Assembly: GCF_030867145.1 (NCBI RefSeq)
Contig: NC_134434.1
Coordinates: forward strand, 6,076,001-6,140,000
Length of the DNA stretch: 64,000 nucleotides
DNA from: Opisthocomus hoazin
Lineage: Eukaryota > Chordata > Aves > Opisthocomiformes > Opisthocomidae
Direction of reading: 5' to 3'
Each line of letters opens with the position of its first letter. Within the stretch, counting starts at the first letter, position 1. The notes below the pieces were generated by a model. The model did not search any database, was not told the DNA's origin, and worked only from the letters and a program-made list of their open reading frames with translations. Positions 13,401 through 23,088 of this stretch are shown piece by piece. Position numbers and translations under genes: made by a program.

Positions 13401-16400
13401 GCTTTGTGGTTTGTGAATGGCTTTATGCGCAGGAGGGTGCGGTTGTGGGAAAGGCTGGCTGGAGAGATGGAGCTTGCGAGCGGCGCAGGATGCGGCCGGG
13501 GCCCGGGAGGTAGCGACTTGACTTCTGCCATTTCCATCGAGAGCGGAGAGGAAGGGCTGCTGCCTCCTGCTCCTCACCTCGCCGGGACCGCTGCGCTGCA
13601 TAGGGTGGCGGGGGGGCCCCTGTGCACCCAGAAATTGCACCTCTACATCCAGAAATTTGCACCTTGCCTTGCAGCACTTGCACTTCTCCCTGGCAGCAGT
13701 TTCTCCCCTCTTTCCAGCCCTCCTTCGCAGCGTGGGGGGCACAGCCTGGGCTGGGGGACAGCGCGGGGGGATGCCCCGTCCTCTTTCGTCCCTGGAGCAC
13801 AGGATGGTGGAGGTCAGGGTGGTGGGGCTGGGGGGGAAGGGCGTTGCTGGGCGCTGGGATCGTCCCAGCTGCTGCAGACTGGTTCTGACTGGTGAGCCCC
13901 GGGGAGGTTGGGTGTTCCTAAGGTCCATGAGATAAGCTGGAGCCACTTGCTCCTTGCATGGCCTGAGGGTAGCTCTGGGAGCTGGAATTTTTTTTTTTTC
14001 CAGCTCTGGGAGCTGGGTTTTCGCAAGCAGTGGGAGGTTCGAGGCGTGAGCTGGGGCACTGATGTCTGGCAGAGGGGATGGGGACGCGCCCCTTGGGTTT
14101 CGCCTCCAAACCCTTCCCCTCCACAGCTGGGCGATGGACACTGGGACGTGGGCTGAGCTGCCAAGCCGTGCTCACTCCGATGCCCGGGTGATGATCAGTG
14201 CCCACCCCAGCCCCCTGCCCCCCCAGCCCCCTCGCCCGCTCCTCGCCCCCTTCACACGCTGCAGCCCTGCCGCCAAGCCCAGGCATCCCATTTATCTTCT
14301 CAAAGACCTTATCTCTGCATTTCCCAGCTCCAGTCCAGCTGGAAATCTGGAAAACTGTCGGCAGCACCAGCTGTGCTACACACTGGGCGCTCAGCAAGCA
14401 GCTCCACAACTCTCCAGGAGTCACAGCATGTCCAGCAACCTCCTGGGCACAGCCTGGCATCGCCGTGGGTCCGTGCCCGGCCGGTGCAGGGTGATCCTCT
14501 GGCATCAGAGGAGGCTTCCTTGTTTGGGAAGCAGCACAGAGCCAGCCTGGGGGACGCCAGCGATGGCTCATGCTCAGAAAGGTGTCACCACTGTGGTCCC
14601 GGCCACAACATGAGCTCTCTGGCAGGGGACGCGGAGGGACGCGGAGGGATGTGGAGGGCAGGGGCTGCTCAGTGCTCACCGTGTGTCAGGGCTGGTGGCT
14701 TTTCTCTGCACGTAGAGTCACCCTTGGGGACATCCCTTGAAGGACGAGCCTGTGAAACAGGGTGGTTGAAGACTTGTCCCCCCAGCTGATGGGGAAGCCC
14801 AAGAAGCTGGGGAGGGAATGAAGTCTGTGCGCGGATGCAGCTGGGAGACCTCTGCGCGCAAGGAGGGTCACAGAATCACAGAATGTTCGGGGTTGGAAGG
14901 GACCTCTGTGGGTCATCTAGTCCAACCCTCCTGCCGAAGCAGGGTCACCTGCAGCAGGCTGTAGAGGACCTTGTCCAGGCGGGTCTTGAATATCTCCAGA
15001 GAAGGTCCTCCATCTGGTGGGGTCCCCCAGGAAGGGCAGGGGCTGGCCAAGGGCAGGTGGTAACTGCGTGAGTCTCCTTCTGCCCCCGGGGTTGTGAAAA
15101 CGCTGCCAGCCTTTGCCGCCTGGCTCGGGAGCAGAGCCCGCGCCGCGCCTCTCCCCGGCATCGGTCGGCTTCGCAGGGAGCGGAGGGGTGCGTGAGGGCG
15201 AGCGTGCCCGCGGGCCGGGGAAGCTGGAGCCAGCAGAGAAACGCTGATGCATCGCCGCAGACCTGCACCCGCACGCTGGGCTCTGCAGAGAACTGCCTCG
15301 TCTGCTTTTCTTAATTATATTTAATTGTCGGAGCCACCCGCCGTGCTCCTGCCCTTCCTTGCCCCAACCCAAAGTAGGGCATGGAAGAAATAGGTCAGTG
15401 GGGTGGTGAAGGAGAAGCAGCAAATTGCACCACGGAGGCTATGCCGGTGGCGTGGGGCTGGGCGCGTTGGGCAAGGCGGGTGGGGTGCGGGGAGAGCTGG
15501 TTCGGCTGCCTGCGGCTGCCTGCGCCGCGTCAGAGCCGGGGCAGAGCAGCGCTCGCCGTGCCCGGGATGCTCGTCGCCAGCTCTGCCCCTCGGGCACCGC
15601 TGGGCCCTTTTCCCTCGGCGTTCGGGGCGGCAGCAGGACGCTGGAGTGATTTTATTTATGAAATCCCTCTTGGTTGGGGCAGGGGGTTGGCAGCGTGGCT
15701 TCCTCTTTCCCTGCGAGCGCGGCTTCCCCAGCGTGGCTTCTGAGATGTGCCTGCTGGCGGGGCCTTTGCTTTGGTGCCAGCTTTGACCCAAATCATATTT
15801 TTTCATGCCTTTTTCCGTGGGTTACGTCTGCCCGCAGCCAGGGAGGATCTTTGCCCAGCTCTGCCCTCAATCGCGTTGTCCTCCCACCTCGGCGACCGTT
15901 TCCAGCGGTCCCATCCATGCCAGCATCCGCACGCCCCGTGCTGGGGGCCAGATCCTGAGGGTGCTCAGCACCCCACGGCGTCGGCGCCTGCCCTGGGCTG
16001 CCGTTTCGGGTGGGCGCGGGTGCGAGGTGCCCGTAGGGATGTGCCCTGCCTCCGGTGCAGCGAGGAGCCAGGATTATTTTTCCGCCGCCTCCCGGCTCGC
16101 CGGGGGCCGTGTCCGCGAGCGCGCCGCTCAGCAGTGTTTGTTCTTATTTGTTCTCCCCGTCTCTTAGCAGCTGAATTAAAACTCCTTGAACGGGAGAACC
16201 GGGGGCCCTTCAGCTCTGGGCTCTTCTCTCTCCCTGCTCAAGCCGCTGCCGTTGAGCCCCGGGCAGGAGCGACGCGGTGGCAGGGCCAGGCTGGCAGGAC
16301 CCCAGCAGCACCCTGCGTCCTCCCCGGTTGGGGGTCTCGGTGTTTTTGCCTCCCCCAGCGATTTCCTTGCCCCAGACGAGCCCCCCGAGCTGCCGGCGTG

Positions 16401-19400
16401 AGGGTTTTGCGGCCGGAGGGATGCGGGCTGAGTCCCCGTCGGCTGCTCCGCGCCGGCAGCTCCCGTGCCCTCATCCCCGGGCAGGGCAGCGCTGCGACGT
16501 GTCACTTGGTCACGGTGACATCCTGCTGTCCCCCGGGGCTGTGGGGTGGCTCTTTCTAGAGGTGTGGGGTCACCCCACGACCGTGTCTGCGAGAGGGAGG
16601 GATGCGCTCAGGGATGGGAAAGCAGAGACTCCCTCCGCGGAGCCGGAGGGATGCTGGGTGCCCCCTCCGTCCCCCCGCACCGGGAAGCACCCAAGGACGA
16701 GCCCCGAGCGCTGTTTTGTGGCCGAGGCCCCTGAAAAACCCGAGAGGTTCACGGTGGAAACGCTGACGGGCGTTTTGGTGGGAGCGCACAAAACAGCACC
16801 GCTCTCATTTTCCATTCTGGCTGCGACGGCTCGTGCTGCGCCCTGCAAAAGCGAGACCACATTTTCCTGGGGCGACGGGATCTGCTGTCATTGGCGTAAA
16901 AAAATCCCTCTGCCAGCACTTTCTCCGGAGGGTGACCCACTGCCTTCCCCGGGCAGGGGGACCGGAGGGTTGGGGGGGGGCTGCCCCGCTCCCCGCGGGT
17001 GCGGGATTTTCCGGGCGCGGGGAGCAGCAGATCCTGGCTGAACCCTCTGAGCTTGGCGAGCAGCCGGCGCCGGGGGTGGGAGGTGTGCGAGGCGAGGGCT
17101 TGCCGGGGCCGAGTTGCTGCTTGAAGCCGGTTTTTAACCTTTTCTGCAGAGCTCAGCTGTTGGGGTGGGTCACCCGTTCCCCCCAGGAGTGCCCCCTGGG
17201 AGAGGGGCTGCGGGGTGCAGGTGGGGTCGGGGGGACCCTCCTGGGTGCTTTGCTCCTGGCTCTGATGAACCCCCCCTCTTTCCCCAGCACCCTGGACATC
17301 TTCCCGACGCTGGTGGCCCTGGCCGGGGCGACGCTTCCCCCCAACAGGCGCTTCGACGGCTTGGACGTGTCCCCGGTTCTCTTCGGGTGGTCGGACGTGG
17401 GGCACAAGGTAAGGCAGAGCCACCCCCCCGTGGCGACGTCCCCCTCCGGGCAGCGGCTCCCACCCCTCTGAGCTCAAGCTGGTGGGTGGGGGGCAGAAAG
17501 GCTCAGAGCTGGGGACGTGGGGGGCCGTGGGAGCAGCGTCGGAGCAGAACCGGGGATGGGCGGGTGCTGCACCGGGGCTGGGCGCGGGCTGCCAGGGTGC
17601 AAGGGCTTTTGGATAAATGAAGAGTTGGTTTATGTTTTGTTCATAAATCTGGGATTATAGGTGAAAATGCCCATGCATGCAGCCTGGCGTGCCTTCCTTG
17701 CGTCAGGGGAGGTTCAGATTGGAGATTAGGAATAATTTCTTCACTGAAAGAGTGGTCAGGCATTGGACCAGGCTGCCCAGGGCAGTGAGGGAGTCCCCAT
17801 CCCTGGAGGGGTTCAAAAACCTCTCCTGCGAGCACCACGAGCCAGCTCCCGGCGGCGATCTTGGATTTGCTTTCTGTGTCCATCAGGGTTTCGGTATTTG
17901 CTTCGTATTTATGGAGCCCTCTGCTGAACTGGGAGATACAGCTGGGAAGCAGATGGGATGCGGCCAGGGCGCTCTGCTGTGCTCCTTGGGATTAACCTTC
18001 TTCTCCTGCCTGTGTGGCACCGGAGGGGGGGACTGGTGGTTTGCTGGGAGCAATGGTTTGATGGAAATGATGGTTTGCGGGAGATGATGGTTTGCTGGGC
18101 GCGATGGTTTGCTGGGAACAACGGTTTGCTGGGCATGATGGTTTGCTGGGAATGACGGTTTGCTGGGAGTGGTGGTTTGATGGGCATGATGTTTTGCTGG
18201 GAGCAACAGTTTGCTTGGAGTGATGGTTTGGTGGACACGATGGTTTGCTGGGAGCAACGGTTTGCTGGGAGCGATGGTTTGGTGGACACGATGGTTTGCT
18301 GGGAGCAATGGCTTGCTGGGAGCGACGGTTTGCTGGGAGCGACGGTTTGCTGGGATTAATGGTTTGCTGGGAGCGATGGTTTGCTGGGAGCGATGGTTTG
18401 CTGGGATTAATGGTTTGCTGGGAACAATGGTTTGCTGGGAGCGAGGGTTTCCTGGGAGTGATGGTTTGCTGGGAGATGGTTTGCCTGGCATGGTGGTTTG
18501 CTGGGAGCGAGGGTTTGCTGAGAGTGATGGTTTGCTGGGATTAATGGTTTGCTGGGAACGATGGTTTGCTGGGAGCAAGGGTTTCCTGGGAGCGATGGTT
18601 TGCTGGGAGATGGTTTGCCTGGCATGGTGGTTTGCTGGGAGCGAGGGTTTGCCGGGTGTTGGGGTGCGGTGGAGGGACAGGAGCCCGCGCCAGCCGCTCC
18701 TGCGTGTTCCAGAGCGACGGACGAAGCCGTGAGCCGCGACGCACCGCCAGCCCCCCGGGCTTCCCCAGCATCGCCCCGGCCCAGTGCTTTTTCGGGGGGT
18801 TTGTGCTGCAGCGGGGGGTGAATTGATCGGGAGCACAGCCGGGTTGTTCCCACCCGTCCTGGCAGCGCGAGCAGGGTGGGCACCCCCGGGGGATGCGACC
18901 GACGATGGGGTGACCCCAGGGAGGGGGACACACAGCACCCGCTGCCCCAGCCCCGGGGGCGATGGGGACCGAGCGCGTGTCCCCGCTCGGCTCTCCGCCT
19001 TCCACCTCCCGCTTGCGAGCGGCGGATGGCAACCCCCCCTCGGACGTCGCCGGGTCTTCCCCGACACGAGCCCTCCCGAAAGCGGCTCCGTTGCTCGCCC
19101 CGCTGCCCGCTTCCCAACGCGGGGTCTCCAGGGTGGCCCAGGCCTCCCGGCACCAGCAGCCCCCTGTCACCTGGCTCGGCGTCACAGCCCGCGCTGGGCA
19201 CCGGCACGGCCTGGGACGGGGCCGGGGCGACGCCAAGGTCCTCGCCTGAGCCGTAAAATAATCGCCGTAAAATAATCGCATCCGACAAAGCGTACCAAGG
19301 GTGCAAGCGTCCGGCAAGTAAGCGCTGGCCATTAGCTGAACGTGCTCGCTCGTGCAAACAGCCCGCAGCACCCAGCGCAGACGATGGGTTTTCTGGGGAG

Positions 19401-22400
19401 GAAAGGCTTTTTTTCCCCTTTTGTTTTGTTTTTTTTAAATTAAAATAACCAAGTCAAAGATCAACAGACGGGCTGCAGGCCTGGGGACGTTTCTTGAAAG
19501 GGCTCAGTCGAAACGAGCTCCGGGATTCTGCAGTAAATGGTAACGGGGTTTCTTAGCGTGGTGTTGTGTGAGGCGGGTCTGGGGACGCGCGCGCTGCTGG
19601 CAAGGGACGTGCGGGGGCCTTTACACCGAGCGCCTTTACACTGAGCGCCTTTACACCAGGTGCCTTTACACCGAGCGCCTTTACACCGAGCACCTTTACA
19701 CTGAGTGCCTTTACACCAGGTGCGTTTACACCAAGTGCCTTTACTCCAGGTGCCTTTTCACCGAGCATCTTATTATAGCAGGTGCCTTTACACCAAGTGC
19801 CTTTACACGAAGCACCTTTACAACAAGTGCCTTTACTCCAGGTGCCTTTACACCAAGCACCTTATTATAGCAGGTGCCTTTACATCGAGAGCCTTTACAC
19901 TGAGCACCTTTACACCGAGTGCCTTTACACCGAGTACTTTTATACCAGGTGCCTTTACACCAAGAGCCTTTACACCGCTCACCTTTACACTGAGCACCTT
20001 TACACCGAGCGCCTTTACACCAGGTGCCTTTACACCGAGCGCCTTTACTCCGAGCCGGCCGCATCCCGGCTGTGCTGCTCGGGGTGACGCCGGCTGGCCC
20101 CAGCCGTAGGCGAAGCTCGGAGGCTGGACGCGGGCAGATGGGTTCGGTTCCCGGTCCCACGGCTGCGTCAGCCCTGGAGGATTTGCTGAGTTCTGCTTCA
20201 GAGCTGTTTTACCCTGACCGAGGAGTGTCAGCACGAGGGGACTCTGTGGCAGGGCTTTCCTCCGTGTAGCAGCATTACACTGCACCACCTCTTCCACTTT
20301 ACACCCTTAATTTTTTTCTCTAAAACATGTTTTTTAAACCAAATTCCAGAAAGCTTTTTTTTTTTTTAAATTTACCTTTCAATGGAGGGCACTGAAGGAA
20401 ACCAAGAGTGTTTGGAAATCACCCCCCACCCCGAATGCTGACATTTCTCGGGTGAGTTACCGACCAACCCCCGAGATGGCAGCCGCATCCGGACCGGGCA
20501 GCGTGGGGTTGGCATCTCCGGGCGCCCGAGCGGGGTCCCCTCCGGTGCTGCGAGCCAGGGCACCTGCTAAGGCATCGCCGTGCCCATCAGCTGCGAGCGC
20601 CGTTACTAAACTTGGCACCGCAGCTGCCTACAACTTCAGCAGATGTTTCTAATTTTTAGCACAGTGGAAATTTCTTGAATCACTTTGAAACTCGATTCCC
20701 AGGGAGGAAACCTTGAGTGACTCATCCCTCAGTGAAGCCATTGGCTCCGCGGCAGATATGATCTGACAGCCGAGGCCGCTGACCCGTCCAGCTCACTTGT
20801 CTCCTGGCTCCTGCGTGCCGAAGCAGCCGTCCTGTGCGGATCGAGTGTCCTAAATACCGACGGGGAGAGTTTCGACCCACCCTTCCCTCCTTCCCTTCCT
20901 TCTCGCCCCCATTCCCTGTGCCGGGACGGCTGTTGTTAGGGAAGGGAGGGCTCATGCCGCGGGGTGAGTCAGCGGCGGAGATGGACCCGGAGCGATGTTC
21001 CAGCACCTCACCTACTCGTGCAGCCTCTGCTTTGCTGAGCTCACCCTCAGCTTGCGGCTTGCCACTGGCCCCAGGAGATGACTTGGCTCCCTCCGACGTC
21101 CCAGCCACTCGCTGGGCTGGAGCACCAAGGGACATCACAGAATCACAGAATGGTGGGGGTTGGAAGGGACCTCTGTGGGTCACCCAGCCCAACCCCCTGC
21201 CCAAGCAGGGTCACCCAGAGCAGGCTGCACAGCACCGCGTCCAGGCGGGTCTGGAATATCTCCAGAGAAGGAGACTCCACAGCCTCCCTGGGCAGCCTGG
21301 GCCAGGGCTCCATCACACTCAGAGGGAAGAAATTCTTCCTCATCTTCAGCTGGAGCTTCCTCGGCTTCAGTTTGTGCCCATTGCCCCTTGTCCTGTCGCT
21401 GGGCACCACTGGAAAGAGTCTGGCCCCGTCCTCCTGACATCCACCCCACAGATATTTATCAGCATTTCTAAGGTCCCCTCTCAGCTGGTCTCTTCTCCCA
21501 AATACCTAGTGACAGGACAAGAGGCAATGGCCTCAAGTTGCACTGGGGGAGGTTCAGATTGGATGTTAGGAAAAGTTTCTTTCCTGAAAGAGTGCTCAGG
21601 CGTTGGACCAGGCTGCCCAGGGCAGTAGTGGAGTCCCCATCCCTGGAGGGGTTCAAAAACCGTGTGGATGTGGCACTTGGGGACATGGTTTAGCAGGCGT
21701 GGTGGTGTTGGGGTGACGGCTGGACTTGATGATCTTAGAGGTCTTTTCCAACCTTAATGATTCTATAATTCGATGATTCTCCAGGCCAAACAAGCCCAGC
21801 TCCCTCAGCCTTTCCTCGTAGGAGAGATGCTCCAGTCCCCTCCTCATCCTCGTAGCCCTCCGCTGGACTCTCTCCAGTAGCTCCTCATCTTTCTTGAACT
21901 GGGGAGCCCAGAACTGGACGCAGCATTCCAGACGCAGCCTTACTAGGGCAGAGTAGTGATATGGGTATCTCGGGGGCATGGGGCAGTGGTGGGTGACACA
22001 GAGCACCTGGGACCCCACTCCAAAATATTCTGCCTTGCTCTGCTGAAAGCCCCGGTGCCTTCATGATCCCTTCCCTGCAGCAGAATTGGTCTGGGGAGGT
22101 AAATTCGGGGGGGTGCAGGGCCTGGAAGGCACAAGAGGGGTGCTGGTGTTTCCCAGTCCCCTTTTGCTGTCACCTCACCCTTCAGCAAGCAAAACTTGGT
22201 TGGTTGCGCAGAGTCCAGGGTCTCAACGGTGCCGCTGAGCGTGCGTGTGGGTGGGATGTGGTCTCCTCGGGGAGAGAGTGGGACTCCTGGAGAGGATTTG
22301 CTCTGCAGCAGGCTGACGGGCACGTCTCCGTTCTTCTGCAGGTTCTGCTCCACCCCAACAGCGGGGCAGCTGGGAAGGACGGCGAGATAGAGACACTGCG

Positions 22401-23088
22401 GCTGGCTCAGTACAAGGCGTTTTACACCACAGGTACCGTGTCCCTGCTAGAGATCGTAAAGTCTGGGGAAAAACTCCTGGAATTCTGGGTTCCCTGCAGA
22501 TACAGGTAAAAACTGACTCAGGTTAATTCAAGCAAGAGCAAACCCAGGGAGGAGTAAGTGCCCCGCTGCGGCTGCGTGATGGGCTCTGCAGCCCGGGGTG
22601 GTTGGCCTCGGAAGCACCCTCAGACCAGCAGCAGGAGCCGGGCACCCAAAGCTGGGACGTGGTGGGACTGGGCGGTCGCGGGTGGGTGAGGAATACAGAG
22701 GTGATCCCTGGGCAGCCTGGGACTCCAGTTTTTTTCTCTCATTTCCTCCCTAGGAGGGGCGATGGCTTGCGACGGGAGCATTGGGCCAGCCGAGCATCAC
22801 CAACCACCCCTCATTTTCAACCTGGATCGCGATATCCAGGAGCAGGAGCCTTTGGACGTGGCATCCCGAGAGTATCAGGCAGTGCTCCCTGCCATCAGCA
22901 GGGCTTACACCCGGGCTCTGGAGGACATCGCAACAGACAATGTCTCAGTTGCGGATTACTCCAAAGACCCGGCCGCGACGCCCTGCTGCAACGCGCAGCA
23001 CGTGGCCTGCCGATGCCGAGCGCCCGCGTCCCGCGCAGCCATGCCGGACCGTCGGACGGAACGAGGAGCAACGCGGCTTTGTCTTTAA
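1207..23088 (+). CDS. ARSG: ARSG, arylsulfatase G (complete coding region, 11 exons)
   Basis: Coding exons are 1207-1403, 1972-2159, 4148-4195, 4275-4386, 4708-4845, 8069-8262, 8885-8965, 12382-12490, 17288-17408, 22342-22432 and 22754-23088. Every junction has GT/AG ends and the phases join without a break, giving 537 residues against about 525 in human. The family is a lysosomal sulfatase acting on 3-O-sulfated glucosamine of heparan sulfate. Visible landmarks are a hydrophobic signal peptide in the first ~27 residues, the metal-binding pair D37/D38, the CSPSR motif at 77-81 whose Cys77 becomes formylglycine, the second sulfatase signature around 122-134 with K130 and H132, H242 in ALAHMHVP, and D294/N295/K301 in GDNGPWAQK. 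Glycosylation sequons occur at N110 (NET) and N199 (NLT). The start is the first ATG, in a good context (accATGg); an in-frame ATG at 1231 also precedes the hydrophobic core. Orthology is near certain; exact start and C-terminus are less so. Confidence 0.95.
1461..1723 (+). mobile_element. CR1 LINE fragment (second subfamily)
   Basis: A short 3' fragment in ARSG intron 1 of the window. Its text differs from the main group (GAGAGGCAATGGCCTC start, AACCTTGATGATTCTGTG end), so it belongs to another CR1 subfamily. It starts 58 bases after the exon 1 donor. Confidence 0.9.
1972..2159 (+). CDS. ARSG: ARSG coding exon 2 (CSPSR active site)
   Basis: Encodes residues 66-128 and one base of codon 129. 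It carries [12 protein letters not shown], the formylglycine-forming sulfatase signature at 77-88, and the N110 glycosylation sequon. The acceptor is TTCTAG at 1966-1971 and the donor GT is at 2160. Confidence 0.96.
2335..3272 (+). mobile_element. CR1 LINE, longest copy (about 940 bp)
   Basis: It retains the C-terminal part of the reverse-transcriptase palm (FINDLDE, then ADDTKLGG, the catalytic DD) and the thumb region, then the 3' UTR and tail. A one-base loss near 2597 shifts the frame, so the ORF is split between 2270-2800 and 2604-3257. It lies in the ARSG intron between coding exons 2 and 3. Confidence 0.95.
3790..4053 (+). mobile_element. CR1 LINE fragment (second subfamily)
   Basis: Same subfamily as the copy at 1461. 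It ends in GATTCTGTGATTCT about 95 bases before ARSG coding exon 3. Confidence 0.9.
4148..4195 (+). CDS. ARSG: ARSG coding exon 3 (second sulfatase signature)
   Basis: A 48-base exon encoding [16 protein letters not shown]. It holds the catalytic Lys and His of the GKWHLG motif. The acceptor CAG ends at 4147 and the donor is GTAAGT at 4196. Only 79 bases separate it from the next exon. Confidence 0.95.
4275..4386 (+). CDS. ARSG: ARSG coding exon 4
   Basis: Encodes residues 145-181, including [20 protein letters not shown], almost identical to the mammalian orthologue, followed by a Pro/Cys-rich segment. The acceptor is CCAG and the donor GTATGG at 4387. Confidence 0.95.
4708..4845 (+). CDS. 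ARSG: ARSG coding exon 5
   Basis: Encodes residues 182-227: [20 protein letters not shown] and a helical segment ending AERFIRQA. N199 lies in an NLT sequon. Two AGs three bases apart (4704 and 4707) could each serve as acceptor, changing one residue. The donor is GTGAGA at 4846. Confidence 0.93.
4846..8068 (+). other. ARSG intron 5 content
   Basis: Apart from the CR1 at 5043-5662, this holds unique GC-rich sequence with small tandem duplications near 5925-5960. No exon, RNA gene or other repeat was recognised; the many open frames reflect high GC and few stops. Confidence 0.7.
5043..5662 (-). mobile_element. CR1 LINE, inverted copy
   Basis: Begins on the plus strand with CACAGAATCACAGAATGG, the reverse complement of the CR1 tail, and extends upstream into the ORF2 end. 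It lies in ARSG intron 5, opposite in direction to the copies at 2335 and 12614. Confidence 0.94.
8069..8262 (+). CDS. ARSG: ARSG coding exon 6
   Basis: Encodes residues 228-292, with [14 protein letters not shown] (active-site H242) and then a proline/glycine-rich low-complexity loop ([12 protein letters not shown]) where the mammalian protein has a different loop. It ends in LLWFA. The acceptor is CTGCAG and the donor GTACAG at 8263. Confidence 0.95.
8885..8965 (+). CDS. ARSG: ARSG coding exon 7 (metal-binding GDNGPW)
   Basis: Encodes residues 293-319, [19 protein letters not shown] and onward. It includes the conserved Asp-Asn metal ligands and a catalytic lysine. The acceptor is TTGCAG and the donor GTAACC at 8966. 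Confidence 0.96.
10079..10287. repeat. 15-bp minisatellite in ARSG intron 7
   Basis: About 14 units of GGCATCCCATCCCAG and GGCATCCCATCCTGG, with a few 10-bp short units. The 15-base period is divisible by three and has no stop codon, so it shows long but meaningless open frames on both strands. Confidence 0.95.
11692..11765. repeat. Short 21-bp tandem repeat
   Basis: Three and a half units starting GCTCAGCACCCCCGTTT in ARSG intron 7. Confidence 0.85.
12041..12076. repeat. Short 12-bp tandem repeat
   Basis: Three units of GAAATGTGGCA(G) in ARSG intron 7. Confidence 0.8.
12382..12490 (+). CDS. ARSG: ARSG coding exon 8
   Basis: Encodes residues 320-355: [20 protein letters not shown], followed by AERTSRALL. 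As I recall the human protein, an NVT glycosylation site follows the PGRVP; it is absent here. The acceptor is TTGCAG and the donor GTAAGA at 12491. Confidence 0.96.
12614..13187 (+). mobile_element. CR1 LINE, 5'-truncated
   Basis: Starts 124 bases after the ARSG coding exon 8 donor and ends with a slightly degenerate tail (CATTCTAGGGTTCTGTG). Confidence 0.93.
14868..15006 (-). mobile_element. CR1 LINE, short 3' fragment
   Basis: Only the final ~140 bases of the element, inverted. Its text (ACCTTGTCCAGGCGGGTC) marks a variant distinct from the main group. Confidence 0.9.
17288..17408 (+). CDS. ARSG: ARSG coding exon 9
   Basis: Encodes residues 356-396: [20 protein letters not shown] and then [14 protein letters not shown]. 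The LDIFPT-(V/L)-ALAG and (F/L)DG-x-D blocks are typical of arylsulfatases. The acceptor is CCCCAG and the donor GTAAGG at 17409. Confidence 0.96.
17699..17822 (+). mobile_element. CR1 LINE internal fragment (second subfamily)
   Basis: Matches the copies at 1461 and 3790 from the GTCAGGGGAGGTTCAG block to GGGGTTCAAAAACC, then stops before the tail, so the 3' end has been lost. Confidence 0.85.
18040..18657. repeat. 17-bp minisatellite in ARSG intron 9
   Basis: About 36 units of GATGGTTTGCTGGGAGC and variants. The right part shows a higher-order repeat: a block starting at 18407 recurs at 18541 (134-bp period) with the same unusual variants in the same order, including a short unit and a TTTCCTGGG unit. 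Confidence 0.95.
19619..20057. repeat. 15-bp minisatellite in ARSG intron 9
   Basis: About 29 units of GCCTTTACACCGAGC and variants. A divergent unit, CTTATTATAGCAGGT, appears twice, at 19769 and 19861 (92-base spacing), indicating duplication of a multi-unit block. Confidence 0.95.
21136..21957 (-). mobile_element. CR1 LINE split by a nested CR1
   Basis: An inverted CR1 runs from 21136 to about 21498, is interrupted, and resumes at about 21781-21957 at the next expected base of the consensus (CTTCTCTTCTCC|AGGCTGAACAAG). Both parts are the same orientation and copy type. It lies in ARSG intron 9. Confidence 0.9.
21499..21780 (+). mobile_element. CR1 LINE (second subfamily) inserted into another CR1
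   Basis: A plus-oriented copy of the second subfamily, ending TTAATGATTCTATAATTCG. It sits inside the inverted CR1 above. TTCTCC occurs on both sides (21493-21498 and 21777-21782), a possible short target-site duplication or chance. Confidence 0.9.
22342..22432 (+). CDS. ARSG: ARSG coding exon 10
   Basis: Encodes residues 397-426: [20 protein letters not shown], then a segment ending YKAFYTT. It is phase 0 in and phase 1 out. The acceptor is CTGCAG and the donor GTACCG at 22433. Confidence 0.94.
22754..23088 (+). CDS. ARSG: ARSG coding exon 11 (C-terminus and stop)
   Basis: Encodes residues 427-537 and TAA. It is recognisable through [43 protein letters not shown] and the paired-cysteine end [15 protein letters not shown]. 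The human protein ends just after CRC; this one continues for about 22 further residues rich in Arg and Ala. The acceptor is CCCTAG. Confidence 0.92.

Larger units (their letters stand above)
12491..17287 (+). other. ARSG intron 8 content
   Basis: Contains CR1 pieces at 12614-13187 and 14868-15006. The rest (13188-14867 and 15007-17287) is unique and GC-rich with nothing recognised. Confidence 0.7.
17409..22341 (+). other. ARSG intron 9 content
   Basis: The most repeat-rich intron: a CR1 scrap, the 17-bp and 15-bp minisatellites, and the nested CR1 pair. The sequence between 20058 and 21135 is unique, with several T-rich runs near 20310-20370. Confidence 0.75.

Noticed and set aside
17883-19067. 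A 394-residue minus-strand open frame and similar plus-strand frames
   Set aside because: Produced by the 17-bp minisatellite, whose unit has no stop in any frame; low-complexity translation with no family resemblance.
19568-20297. Open frames on both strands rich in repeated pentapeptides
   Set aside because: The 15-bp minisatellite unit is divisible by three and stop-free, so repetitive frames are expected by chance.
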